A stretch of DNA of 60,810 nt, taken from the NCBI GenBank assembly GCA_023418255.1, contig JAEZZZ010000032.1, forward strand, positions 1-60,810. The letters run 5' to 3'. Made by a program: the position numbers and the translations under genes. Below the pieces are notes generated by a model. The model was given only the letters and a program-made list of their open reading frames with translations, did no database searches and was not told the DNA's origin. The stretch comes from Bacteroidota bacterium (GTDB taxonomy: Bacteria > Bacteroidota > Bacteroidia > Bacteroidales > Dysgonomonadaceae). Below, piece by piece: positions 44,356-52,813 of the stretch (position 1 is the stretch's first letter; every line of letters begins with the position of its first letter).

Positions 44356-45372
44356 ATGGCAGAATTAAAAAACATTACAGGTGCATTGTTAATTGATGCA
44401 ACAGCGGCATTTTTAAATGGCGCTGGGTTAGGAGCCGGAGAGAACAAAAACAAAGTATTGCCTAAAACTTTTTGGCAAAAAGTAGATAACAAAAGAGTGC
44501 AAGTGCCATACGTTTCGGCACAATCTTGGAGACGTTGGTTGCGAGACACGACAAACGAAGAAAACAAATGGCAACCAAGTGAACTAAAAGCGATAGATAC
44601 GTCCACAAAAGGCTCAACCAACAAAGTGGCTACAGAACTTAATCCTATCATGTATCCCGAAGATGACTTGTTTGGATATATGAAAAGTGGTGGAAGCGGC
44701 GAAGAAAGTGTGCAACGAACGTCCCCCTTTAAAACGTCCATTCTTAAAGGAGTGAAAAATTCTTACGTGCTCTCTACTGACGAAGCTTTTGTGTTCCCTA
44801 AAAATGGCACTCCACTGCCATATACAACCGAGTTTTATTCTACATTTTTGGAAGGTTTCTTCAATTTAGAATATTATCGTTTGGGAGTTTATGAAAACTA
44901 CAGCAGCAAAGTTGAATTGTCTCAACAAATCATAGAAAAACATGCTGATAAACTCACTCAAAGCGATTTGCCGGAAAAAGCAAAGCGTTATGAATTAAAA
45001 AATGCAGAAGAAAATCGCAAAAACAACGCCAAAGGTCTTTTGAAAGGATTGGCATTTCTAAGAGGAGGCGCTAAGCAAGCGGCTTTTGGTGCAGATGTAT
45101 CGCCTAAAATATTAATTCTTGCCGGGATGGAATCTGCGAATCCCGTGTTCAACAATATTTTTGAGTGTGAAAATGGAATGGCTAAAATCAAAATTGATGT
45201 TCTCAAACAAATCGAAGCTGATTACAAAAAAAGATTAGCAACACCCATATATATTGGTATTCGAAAAGGCTTTGTAGTCAATGAAGAAGATTTAAAAGAA
45301 TTAGGTGACGGCTTCGTAGTAGATTCACCTGTTAAAATTGTGGAATCTTTTACTGAAAAGTACCTGAAATAA
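44356..45372 (+). CDS. cas7: Type I-B CRISPR-associated protein Cas7/Cst2/DevR
   Basis: A 338-residue Cascade backbone subunit of the Cst2/DevR type that coats the crRNA spacer. ITGALLIDATAAFLNGAGLGAGEN and KVLPKTFWQKVDNKRVQVPYVSAQSWRRWLRDT form the typical N-terminal RRM-like portion. DDLFGYMKSGGSG follows, then RTSPFKTSILKGV. A C-terminal ARILAGMESANPVFN-like stretch (ILILAGMESANPVF) is conserved. Three bases separate it from cas8. Confidence 0.92.
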   Translation: MAELKNITGALLIDATAAFLNGAGLGAGENKNKVLPKTFWQKVDNKRVQVPYVSAQSWRRWLRDTTNEENKWQPSELKAIDTSTKGSTNKVATELNPIMYPEDDLFGYMKSGGSGEESVQRTSPFKTSILKGVKNSYVLSTDEAFVFPKNGTPLPYTTEFYSTFLEGFFNLEYYRLGVYENYSSKVELSQQIIEKHADKLTQSDLPEKAKRYELKNAEENRKNNAKGLLKGLAFLRGGAKQAAFGADVSPKILILAGMESANPVFNNIFECENGMAKIKIDVLKQIEADYKKRLATPIYIGIRKGFVVNEEDLKELGDGFVVDSPVKIVESFTEKYLK

Positions 45373-45373
45373 G

Positions 45374-46048
45374 ATGAAAAGAGTACTTCAAATAAAATGC
45401 AATGGATGGACCTCCTCTCCTAAAATGCCTTTTATATTATCGGGAAATTCCGTTTGCATGCATACGCCTTCATATTCCTTGATTTTAGGAATTTTAGGCT
45501 GCTGCATGGGACGATATGTAAAAGCAGACGAAGTGGAAATTGGCTTTCACTATCAATATGACGCGGTTTCTAAAGATACTGAGACGCGTCACCGATTACA
45601 AAACAAGCAAAACCAAATAAAGCCTCATGCAAAAGGCACTGATGCCTATGTGAGAGAGTTCCATTCATTGCCTAAACTTACCATTTGGCTCAATCGATTA
45701 GATTGGAAAGAACAGCTGCAAAATCCGATTGGAACCCCTTCGCTTGGCGCTTCACAAGATTTATTAAATATTCAGGAAGTAAAAGAAGTTGAGGTAATTG
45801 AATTAGAAAAAGCAAAAGTTTCCGGAACAATGATTCCTTTTGAAATTGGAGAAAAGGCGGGAGGACAACTTGTCCAGCTGGCAGAGTCCTTTGAGGAAAT
45901 CGGAGATATTGGAGAAGGAAGAAAAGCCGTAAACTCTAAAATATTTATATCCATACCACATGATGGATTTGCTGAGTTACGGACTAAAAATCTTTTTGAG
46001 GTGGTTGACACACAACAGCAATTTTATTTGCACAAATTTGGTCAATAA
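45374..46048 (+). CDS. cas5: Type I-B CRISPR-associated protein Cas5 (Cas5t-like)
   Basis: A 224-residue Cascade subunit expected to bind the 5' handle of the crRNA. The N-terminal RVLQIKCNGWTSSPKMPFILSGNSVCMHTPSYSLILGILGCCMGR is the Cas5 RAMP fold start, with the Pro-Ser-Tyr and GILGCC features of the Cas5t group. It begins one base after cas7 and ends where cas3 starts, with no gap. Confidence 0.9.
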   Translation: MKRVLQIKCNGWTSSPKMPFILSGNSVCMHTPSYSLILGILGCCMGRYVKADEVEIGFHYQYDAVSKDTETRHRLQNKQNQIKPHAKGTDAYVREFHSLPKLTIWLNRLDWKEQLQNPIGTPSLGASQDLLNIQEVKEVEVIELEKAKVSGTMIPFEIGEKAGGQLVQLAESFEEIGDIGEGRKAVNSKIFISIPHDGFAELRTKNLFEVVDTQQQFYLHKFGQ

Positions 46049-48313
46049 ATGTTCGATTTCTCTTCGATATATGCCAAAAGTGACAATTACACAACCTTGG
46101 AAATGCATACCAACGATGTGTTGATTGCTGCTGAAAACCTAATCGAAAGCTTGCCACTGACAGACAAGGAAAAAGAGTATTATCTACCCAAATTAAAACG
46201 CATGGCGGTGTTACATGATTTGGGTAAAATTCATGCTTTTTTTCAGCAAAACTTGCTGGATAGCAAAAAACTGACAATACGCCATGAGTTAGTTTCTTTT
46301 TGGTTTTGCGAGAATTATCTAAATATGTCAGTCGATGAAATATTTGCTATTGCCACTCACCATAAAGGAATTATTAAAAACGACGATAAAGGCAGACTCG
46401 ACTCTGGAAAACACTTTTCTCCATTTGAAAAACTTTGCAAGATGGAAGAACAGAAGCTACAATCTTCTACACTAAAAGATTGGTTAACAAAGTTTGAAAT
46501 CAAGATTCCATTCAAGGAAAAGCAGAATAATAACTTTAAAATCTCTATAAAATGGAAGAAAATTTTCCACTTTTATAAGCAATCTGAAGAGATAAAAGAT
46601 AAAAACCTTCGGACAGAACTCTCAATGTGCCGTGCTTTATTGATGGCTGCCGACCACATTGGCTCAGCTAAAATGGAAGATAAAATTCCAAAGCCAAAAC
46701 CAATTGCCGTACAGGATTTTCAGCCGACCGACGGGAAACAACATTTCGAATTGAGAGATTTCCAGAAAAAGATGCTCAACGTGATATACAGCTGTATTTT
46801 GCATAGTCCGACAGATTCCGGAAAAACGGAAGCGGCTTTGGCTTGGGTGTACGCAAATCAATCTTCGAATTCGCGTTTATTCTATCTTTTGCCGTACACT
46901 GCAAGCAGCAACGCCATGGTAAATAGACTGAAAACTGTTTTTGGAGATAACAAAGTTACACCTTTGCACTCTAAAACGCTCGACTATTTTTATGATGAAC
47001 TGGATGATGAGGATGAAATTTATAAAAAGCATAGAATAGCAAAATCGAAAAGTAGCTTATCGCGAGAAATCTTCTTCCCGGTTAAAGTGGCAACCATGCA
47101 CCAACTACTAAAAAACACGTTAAAGGGAAAAGGATGGGAATTTGCGTTATTAGAATATAAAAACGCGTTATTCATAATTGATGAATTCCACACATACAAC
47201 GCATTTTATACCGGACTCTTACTTGCTTCCGTAAAACTTCTGATTCGATATTTCAATGCAAAAGTGATGTTTATGTCTGCCACGATTCCGGCTTTTATGC
47301 AAGATTTGATATTGAAACATGTATTTGATAACAGCGAATCCGTTACTTTCAAACCGGATAAAAACAGCATATCCGACAAGCAAATATTAGAAAGAAAAAG
47401 ACACCAACCTATCTGTATCGATTCTAGTTTGAATGATAAGTTTGAGTTAATCGAACATTATTTACCTAACCATAGTGTTCTTATCATTGTCAATAATGTC
47501 AAAACGGCACAAGATATATTTGAGTCAGAATTATTGAATGGGATTGATAATAAATGCTTATTGCACGGCGGATTGCATGCCAAGGACAGAAAGATAATTG
47601 AAGAAAAAATCACTTCCAAAGATAAAACAACGCGTCCACGAGTCCTTGTCGCGACACAAGCGGTAGAGGTAAGTTTGGATATCGATTATGATGTGGCTTT
47701 CATTGAGAATGCGCCAATCGACGCACTTATTCAACGATTCGGAAGGGTAAACAGAGCCGGACAAAAATATATAAAAGCAAAAAAACACTCTTCTGATTCT
47801 CGGTACAATACCGTTCCTGTCTATTTATTTAAAAATATCATAGGAAAGACGCCTTTTTATGACAAGGAAGTGTTGGAATCAACTTGGAATGAGTTTGAAA
47901 AACTAAATGGCAAACAAGTTTCCGAAGATGATTTGATAGAAGTCTGTAATCAAGTGTATAAAAACGGATATTCCAAAGAGCAACAAGAGGATTTCGAACA
48001 TGGATTTCATAACGCGACAATCAATAACTTTGAAACAGATTGGGTGGCAGGAGATTGGAATCGTTGGACCGATGAAATGTTCGATAAAAATCAGAAAGTG
48101 GATATGCTATGTAGTAATTTGATGGATGAATATGACCAGCTTATAGAACAAAAAAATTATATTGAAGCCAATCGATTAATTGTGCAAGTTTATCCACATT
48201 ATTTAGTGAATAATGCGCCTTTTGATAAAGTTCGAAATCTCTGGCTTGGATATGAATATGACTATATTCCAATGATAGGATATAAAAAAAAAGAAGATGA
48301 TTTATTTTTGTAA
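46049..48313 (+). CDS. cas3: CRISPR-associated helicase-nuclease Cas3
   Basis: A 754-residue Cas3 with the HD nuclease fused in front of the helicase. HD residues: His20, His56-Asp57 (VLHDLGKIH), His79, and His104-His105 (ATHHKG). Helicase residues: Walker A SPTDSGKT (253-260), DEFH (378-381, the DExH box), SATIP (410-414), and the C-terminal QRFGRVNRAGQ (motif VI). It should be recruited by Cascade to nick, unwind and degrade target DNA. All key residues are present, so the protein looks active. Confidence 0.96.
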   Translation: MFDFSSIYAKSDNYTTLEMHTNDVLIAAENLIESLPLTDKEKEYYLPKLKRMAVLHDLGKIHAFFQQNLLDSKKLTIRHELVSFWFCENYLNMSVDEIFAIATHHKGIIKNDDKGRLDSGKHFSPFEKLCKMEEQKLQSSTLKDWLTKFEIKIPFKEKQNNNFKISIKWKKIFHFYKQSEEIKDKNLRTELSMCRALLMAADHIGSAKMEDKIPKPKPIAVQDFQPTDGKQHFELRDFQKKMLNVIYSCILHSPTDSGKTEAALAWVYANQSSNSRLFYLLPYTASSNAMVNRLKTVFGDNKVTPLHSKTLDYFYDELDDEDEIYKKHRIAKSKSSLSREIFFPVKVATMHQLLKNTLKGKGWEFALLEYKNALFIIDEFHTYNAFYTGLLLASVKLLIRYFNAKVMFMSATIPAFMQDLILKHVFDNSESVTFKPDKNSISDKQILERKRHQPICIDSSLNDKFELIEHYLPNHSVLIIVNNVKTAQDIFESELLNGIDNKCLLHGGLHAKDRKIIEEKITSKDKTTRPRVLVATQAVEVSLDIDYDVAFIENAPIDALIQRFGRVNRAGQKYIKAKKHSSDSRYNTVPVYLFKNIIGKTPFYDKEVLESTWNEFEKLNGKQVSEDDLIEVCNQVYKNGYSKEQQEDFEHGFHNATINNFETDWVAGDWNRWTDEMFDKNQKVDMLCSNLMDEYDQLIEQKNYIEANRLIVQVYPHYLVNNAPFDKVRNLWLGYEYDYIPMIGYKKKEDDLFL

Positions 48314-48329
48314 TTAAATTTGAATAACT

Positions 48330-48851
48330 ATGTCTAAAACAGCACTTAAAAAGCATTTACAAGCACTTCCAAAAGAACGAATTATTGAAACACTGTTGGA
48401 TGCATACACGAACAGTCCTCCTGTGAAAGAATATTTTGACTTCTATCTAATTCCTAATGAGACAGAAAAAGCAGAAAAATACAAAACAATTATAAAAAAA
48501 GAATTTGATTTGTATAATCCGGAAAAAGCCGGATTAAAATATTCTGTGGCTAAAAAAGCTATTTCTGAATTTGCGACATTTAAACCTTCTCCGGAAGTAC
48601 TGGCTGATGTCATGCTTACCCTTCCAGAAGCAGCGTGCGAATTCACTTACACCTATGGCGATATGGAAGAATCTTTTTATGATGCAGCCGTCAATAACTT
48701 TCGAAGAGTATTGATTTATATGGAAAAAAACGGTATTTTACAAAAATTTAAACAGCGCTGTGCTAATTGTGTAAAACATGCTTCGCCATGCGGTTATGGT
48801 TTTGCCGATGAAATAGAACAGCTTTTTTATGAATATTATGAATCAAAATAA
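48330..48851 (+). CDS. DUF6155 family protein inside the cas operon
   Basis: A 173-residue protein of the DUF6155 type, recognised by its opening SKTALKKHLQALPKERIIETLLDAY and VKEYFDFYL and by its all-helical layout. No catalytic motif is known. It carries a Cys cluster near the C-terminus (CANCVKHASPCGYGF). It sits 16 bases after cas3 and 22 bases before cas4, on the same strand, so it should share the cas transcript. DUF6155 is not a known Cas component. It may be an accessory factor or a passenger. Confidence 0.72.
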   Translation: MSKTALKKHLQALPKERIIETLLDAYTNSPPVKEYFDFYLIPNETEKAEKYKTIIKKEFDLYNPEKAGLKYSVAKKAISEFATFKPSPEVLADVMLTLPEAACEFTYTYGDMEESFYDAAVNNFRRVLIYMEKNGILQKFKQRCANCVKHASPCGYGFADEIEQLFYEYYESK

Positions 48852-48873
48852 TTATTTATAGCGAGATAACCCT

Positions 48874-49407
48874 ATGCAAATCACCGGAACGCATTTCAAC
48901 TATTTTCAAGTGTGTAAACGAAAGTTATGGCTTTTCTCACACGGCATTAACATGGAACACACGTCCGATTTGGTGTATGACGGCAAGTTAATACACGAAA
49001 GCACTTATCCGCAGCGAGCCGAACGCTATGAAGAGGTGCTTGTTTCGGCAGATTATAATGGTATGCGGCTCAACGGAAAGATTGATTTTTTTGACAGCCT
49101 CAAGCAATGTGTGCACGAAATCAAGCGAAGCGACAAAGTGGACGAAGCACACACGCGCCAATTGAAATTTTATTTGTGGCTTTTGGAATTAAACGGTATC
49201 AAAAACACATACGGCATATTGGAATATCCCAAACTTCGGAAAACCGAAGAAATATTTCTATCCGATGCCGATAGAGCCTCGCTGGCGCGAATAGTTGCTG
49301 AAATCAAAGAACTTGTAACTCGAAAAACCTGTCCGCCGACAATTAATGCGCGACTTTGCAAAAGTTGCAGTTATTACGAATTTTGTTATGTGGAGGAAGT
49401 GCAATGA
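48874..49407 (+). CDS. cas4: CRISPR-associated exonuclease Cas4
   Basis: A 177-residue RecB-like nuclease with an iron-sulfur cluster that trims and orients prespacers. The N-terminal cluster Cys lies in FQVCKRKLWLF, and the C-terminal cysteines are in LCKSCSYYEFCYVEE. The nuclease motifs are GKIDFFDSL (Asp) and HEIKRSD (ExK), followed by RQLKFYLWLLE (QxxxY-like). It overlaps cas1 by four bases. Confidence 0.93.
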   Translation: MQITGTHFNYFQVCKRKLWLFSHGINMEHTSDLVYDGKLIHESTYPQRAERYEEVLVSADYNGMRLNGKIDFFDSLKQCVHEIKRSDKVDEAHTRQLKFYLWLLELNGIKNTYGILEYPKLRKTEEIFLSDADRASLARIVAEIKELVTRKTCPPTINARLCKSCSYYEFCYVEEVQ

Positions 49408-50423
49408 AGAAAACCTACTATCTTTTCAATCCCGGTACGTTGCAACGACGGGACAATACACTCAAATTTGTGCCTGTCGAAGAGGACGAAGACGGTCAAA
49501 TACAGCACATGGGAAAACCGCGATATCTGCCCGTTGAGGACATAGCCGAACTCTATGCTTTCGGTTCACTTACGGCAAACAGCGCATTGTATAATTTTTT
49601 GGGACAAAAAGGGATTGCCGTGCATTTTTTCGATTATTACGAAAACTATACCGGTTCGTTTATGCCACGCGATGGATTGCTCTCCGGGAAAATGATATTG
49701 GCACAAACGGCACATTTTCAGGACAAGAAAAAACGACTTTTTATCGCACGCCAATTTATTGAAGGAGCCGCCTTTAATATGTTGAAAAATCTGCGCTATT
49801 ACAACACACGCGGTAAAGATTTGGATGGCGTAATCGAAGCTATCGAAGGCTATGCAGCGCAAATCGCTACGGCAACACAAACCGATATGCTAATGGGAAT
49901 TGAGGGCAACATTCGACAAACATATTACGAAGGATTCAACCTGATTATTCACGATTTTGATATGAACGGACGCACCAAACAACCGCCACAAAACGAGGTG
50001 AACGCGCTTATTTCGTTTGGCAATATGATGTGTTACAGCCAATGTTTGCGTGCTATTCACCAAACGCAGCTCAATCCCACAATCAGTTATCTGCACACAC
50101 CCGGCGAACGCCGTTATTCACTTTCGCTGGACGTTTCCGAAATTTTCAAACCGCTTCTTGTGGACAGAATGATTTTTAAATTGTTGAACAAACGTGAAAT
50201 ACAGTCGAAGCATTTTGAAAAAAGGCTCAACAGTTGCCTTTTGAATCCCACCGGGAAAAAGATTTTTGTAAAAGCTTTCGAAGAACGCTTATCGGAAACA
50301 TTCAAACACCGCGCGTTGAAACGAAATGTCAGCTACCGACATCTTATCAAATTGGAATGCTATAAATTAACAAAGCACTTGCTTGATATCGAAGAATATA
50401 AACCGTTCAAAATGTATTGGTGA
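49404..50423 (+). CDS. cas1: CRISPR-associated endonuclease Cas1
   Basis: A 339-residue integrase of the Cas1b group. It starts MKKTYYLFNPGTLQRRDN at the ATGA overlap with cas4; a longer upstream reading frame (from 49356) lies inside cas4 and was rejected. Catalytic residues sit in MGIEGNIRQTYYEGF (Glu), SYLHTPGERRYSLSLDVSEIF (His), and the following Asp/Glu region. It works with Cas2 to insert spacers at the leader end of the array. Confidence 0.96.
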   Translation: MKKTYYLFNPGTLQRRDNTLKFVPVEEDEDGQIQHMGKPRYLPVEDIAELYAFGSLTANSALYNFLGQKGIAVHFFDYYENYTGSFMPRDGLLSGKMILAQTAHFQDKKKRLFIARQFIEGAAFNMLKNLRYYNTRGKDLDGVIEAIEGYAAQIATATQTDMLMGIEGNIRQTYYEGFNLIIHDFDMNGRTKQPPQNEVNALISFGNMMCYSQCLRAIHQTQLNPTISYLHTPGERRYSLSLDVSEIFKPLLVDRMIFKLLNKREIQSKHFEKRLNSCLLNPTGKKIFVKAFEERLSETFKHRALKRNVSYRHLIKLECYKLTKHLLDIEEYKPFKMYW

Positions 50424-50689
50424 TGTATGTAATTTTAGTGTACGATATAGGCGAAAAGCGGGTAGGCAAAATGATTAAACTTTGCAGACAATATTTAAAT
50501 TGGATTCAAAATTCAGTTTTTGAAGGAGAAATTTCCGAAGTTAAATTAAAAGAATTAACTTTGAAAGCAAAGAAAATAATGAAAGAAGAGGAAGACGACA
50601 GTCTGATAATTTTTTCAAGTCGCACAGCTTCATTTTTAGATAAACAAATTATTGGAAAAGAGCGAGCTAGTACAGATATTTTTTTATGA
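50423..50689 (+). CDS. cas2: CRISPR-associated protein Cas2
   Basis: An 88-residue ferredoxin-fold Cas2, the structural partner of Cas1. It has MYVILVYDIGEKRVGKMIKLCRQYLNWIQNSVFEGEIS. The ATG at 50423 overlaps the cas1 stop (TGATG). It is the last protein gene of the locus; the leader follows. Confidence 0.94.
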   Translation: MYVILVYDIGEKRVGKMIKLCRQYLNWIQNSVFEGEISEVKLKELTLKAKKIMKEEEDDSLIIFSSRTASFLDKQIIGKERASTDIFL

Positions 50690-50781
50690 TAAGTTGTCGA
50701 TGAAGGTTATTTTATGAAGCAACGCTAGACGCAAACTTCTCAACGATCTTTGACATATTGAAAATCAACATATAACATAGG

Positions 50782-50812
50782 TTGTCGATCTGCGGGGATT
50801 TTCTTATCTTTG
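50782..50812 (+). promoter_or_regulatory. Promoter of the CRISPR array
   Basis: TTGT at 50782-50785 stands 19 bp before TATCTTTG at 50805-50812. The -7 box plus the next two bases (TATCTTTGCA) is identical to that of the cas promoter. Transcription should begin near 50819, about 80 bases before the first repeat. Confidence 0.65.
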
Positions 50813-50861
50813 CATATCGACAACTTTTGTCCCTATTTTTGGTGAATTCATAAATTACTAT

Positions 50862-50884
50862 TGGCTGATAATCAGCCATTTTTT
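50862..50884 (+). terminator. Terminator-like hairpin in the CRISPR leader
   Basis: TGGCTGA and TCAGCCA pair around a three-base loop and are followed at once by six T (50879-50884). It lies after the leader promoter and 16 bases before the first repeat, where a terminator would be expected to reduce array transcription. Confidence 0.6.
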
Positions 50885-50900
50885 CGCCGTAATCTAACGG

Positions 50901-51132
50901 CTTTTAATTGAACCATAAGGAATTGAAATTTCGCTTTTCGGTGCGGTCGGTTCCGGAATACTTCTGTCTTTTAATTGAACCATAAGGAATTGAAATCGAA
51001 AAAATGCCCCAAAAACTCCCCCAATTTCACCCCAAACTTTTAATTGAACCATAAGGAATTGAAACGCGGCAAAGAAATAAGATAGTTGAAGTAACTACAG
51101 ATGACTTTTAATTGCACTATTTGTAGAATTTT
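50901..51132 (+). CRISPR. Short type I-B CRISPR array, three spacers
   Basis: Three identical 28-base repeats (start CTTTTAATTG, end AATTGAAA) lie at 50901-50928, 50968-50995 and 51037-51064. A degenerate fourth copy at 51105-51132 keeps only the first ten bases well. The 3' end ATTGAAA is the usual I-B 5' handle of crRNAs. Spacers are 39, 41 and 40 bases (50929-50967, 50996-51036, 51065-51104). If the repeat is counted as 29 bases, its last base varies (T, T, C). The degraded copy marks the leader-distal end. Confidence 0.93.
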
Positions 51133-51363
51133 TTCCTTAAAAACCTTCAAAAAACAATACGGTAGAAGAACTCACATAAAACCAATGAAATTCTATTTTA
51201 TCAACCAAACATTCTTTCATAAACAAAGCCTATCTGAATTTCTTAATTTTATATAATTATCCCGTTTATAACATTAAAAAACAAGACCATTACTAAAATT
51301 ATATCTATATTAGCAGTAAATTTATTTTATATTTTACATTTATCAATCTAACAATAGTAGACA

Positions 51364-52806
51364 ATGACATCACGTAGAAATTTTCTAAAAAAGAGTGGAT
51401 TAGGACTCGCCGCGCTTGCCGTTAACCCAACTCTGGTAAGCAGCAAACAGGCTATGCCCAACAAAAAAAAATATGTTTGCGAGCGACCGCCAATTCATAA
51501 GAGAAACTTCACATCCCAATCGATTGAACAAACCATCGTACGCCTAAAATCAAAAATAAAAGATCCGAAACTGGCATGGATGTTCGAAAACTGTTTTCCA
51601 AACACTCTGGACACAACCGTACAGTTTAAGATGAACAACGGTAAACCCGATACATTCGTTATCACAGGCGATATTAATGCCATGTGGCTACGCGACTCAT
51701 CGGCACAAGTATGGCCCTATCTTCCGTTGGCAAAAAAAGATGCACAGCTAAAAGCCATGCTTGCCGGAGTTATCAATCGCCAAACGCAATGTATTTTGAT
51801 TGATCCCTACGCGAACGCGTTTAATCCACACCCGATTGAAAACAGCGAATGGATGAGTGACAACACCGATATGAAGCCCATGTTGCACGAACGCAAATGG
51901 GAAATCGATTCACTCTGTTATCCCATCCGTTTGGCATATAACTACTGGAAAACTACGCGCGACACCTCTGTGTTTGATACCGATTGGAAAAAGGCAATGA
52001 AGCTCGTGGTAAAAACATTTAAAGAACAGCAACGCAAAGATGGATTAGGTCCGTACAAATTTTTACGCAAAACAGACCGAGCGCTAGATACCCTACCCAA
52101 CGCCGGGTACGGACACCCTGTTAATCCGGTGGGACTGATTGTATCGTCGTTTCGTCCTTCAGACGATGCGACTACTTTCGGCTTCCTGATTCCATCAAAT
52201 ATGTTTGCTGTCACATCCTTGCGTCAGCTGGCAGAAATTGCTCGAACCGTAACTGGCGAAGCAGCATTTGATCAGGAATGCATTGCCCTAGCGGATGAGG
52301 TGGAAAAAGCCATTCAACAATATGCCATCGTATCGCATCCGGTATTTGGCAAAGTGTATGCATTTGAAGTAGATGGGTTTGGAAACAGCTATTTTATGGA
52401 TGATGCCAATGTTCCCAGCTTATTGGCAATGCCCTATTTGGGTTTAATAAATCAAAACGACACCATCTATCAAAATACACGCAAATTGGTATTGAGCAAA
52501 TACAATCCTTATTTCTTCAAAGGCTCTGCAGCAGAGGGAATTGGCGGCCCTCATATCGGTTACGACATGATTTGGCCGATGAGCATCATCATGCGCGCAC
52601 AAACAAGCTGCGACGATGAAGAAATTCGCTATTGCATTCGAACACTGCGCGATACGGATGGAGATACCGGTTTTATGCACGAGTCGTTTCATAAGGACGA
52701 TCCGACCAAATTTTCGAGAAAATGGTTTGCATGGGCAAACACATTGTTTGGCGAGCTAATTGTGAAGCTGGAACAAGAAAACAAAATGCACCTGATAAAT
52801 CAATAA
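51364..52806 (+). CDS. GH125 exo-alpha-1,6-mannosidase
   Basis: A 480-residue glycoside hydrolase of family GH125 (formerly DUF1237), metal-independent inverting exo-alpha-1,6-mannosidases. The N-terminus TSRRNFLKKSGLGLAALAV is a twin-arginine (Tat) signal. FVITGDINAMWLRDSSAQVWPYL and the later FKGSAAEGIGGPHIGYDMIWPMSI are family signatures. It lies seven bases before the GH92 gene and should act with it on mannose-containing glycans in the periplasm. Confidence 0.93.
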   Translation: MTSRRNFLKKSGLGLAALAVNPTLVSSKQAMPNKKKYVCERPPIHKRNFTSQSIEQTIVRLKSKIKDPKLAWMFENCFPNTLDTTVQFKMNNGKPDTFVITGDINAMWLRDSSAQVWPYLPLAKKDAQLKAMLAGVINRQTQCILIDPYANAFNPHPIENSEWMSDNTDMKPMLHERKWEIDSLCYPIRLAYNYWKTTRDTSVFDTDWKKAMKLVVKTFKEQQRKDGLGPYKFLRKTDRALDTLPNAGYGHPVNPVGLIVSSFRPSDDATTFGFLIPSNMFAVTSLRQLAEIARTVTGEAAFDQECIALADEVEKAIQQYAIVSHPVFGKVYAFEVDGFGNSYFMDDANVPSLLAMPYLGLINQNDTIYQNTRKLVLSKYNPYFFKGSAAEGIGGPHIGYDMIWPMSIIMRAQTSCDDEEIRYCIRTLRDTDGDTGFMHESFHKDDPTKFSRKWFAWANTLFGELIVKLEQENKMHLINQ

Positions 52807-52813
52807 TAGAGAA

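Larger units (their letters stand above)
50690..50900 (+). promoter_or_regulatory. CRISPR leader
   Basis: The 211 bases between cas2 and the first repeat. It contains GTTGTCGAT at 50693-50701 and 50781-50789, and its reverse complement at 50816-50824. A promoter lies at 50782-50812 and a terminator-like hairpin at 50862-50884. Position next to cas2 and upstream of the intact repeats makes it the leader. Confidence 0.8.

Noticed and set aside
44346..44741. 131-codon minus-strand frame over cas7
   Set aside because: Antisense shadow of cas7; an anti-CRISPR or regulator would not be expected to lie fully antisense here.
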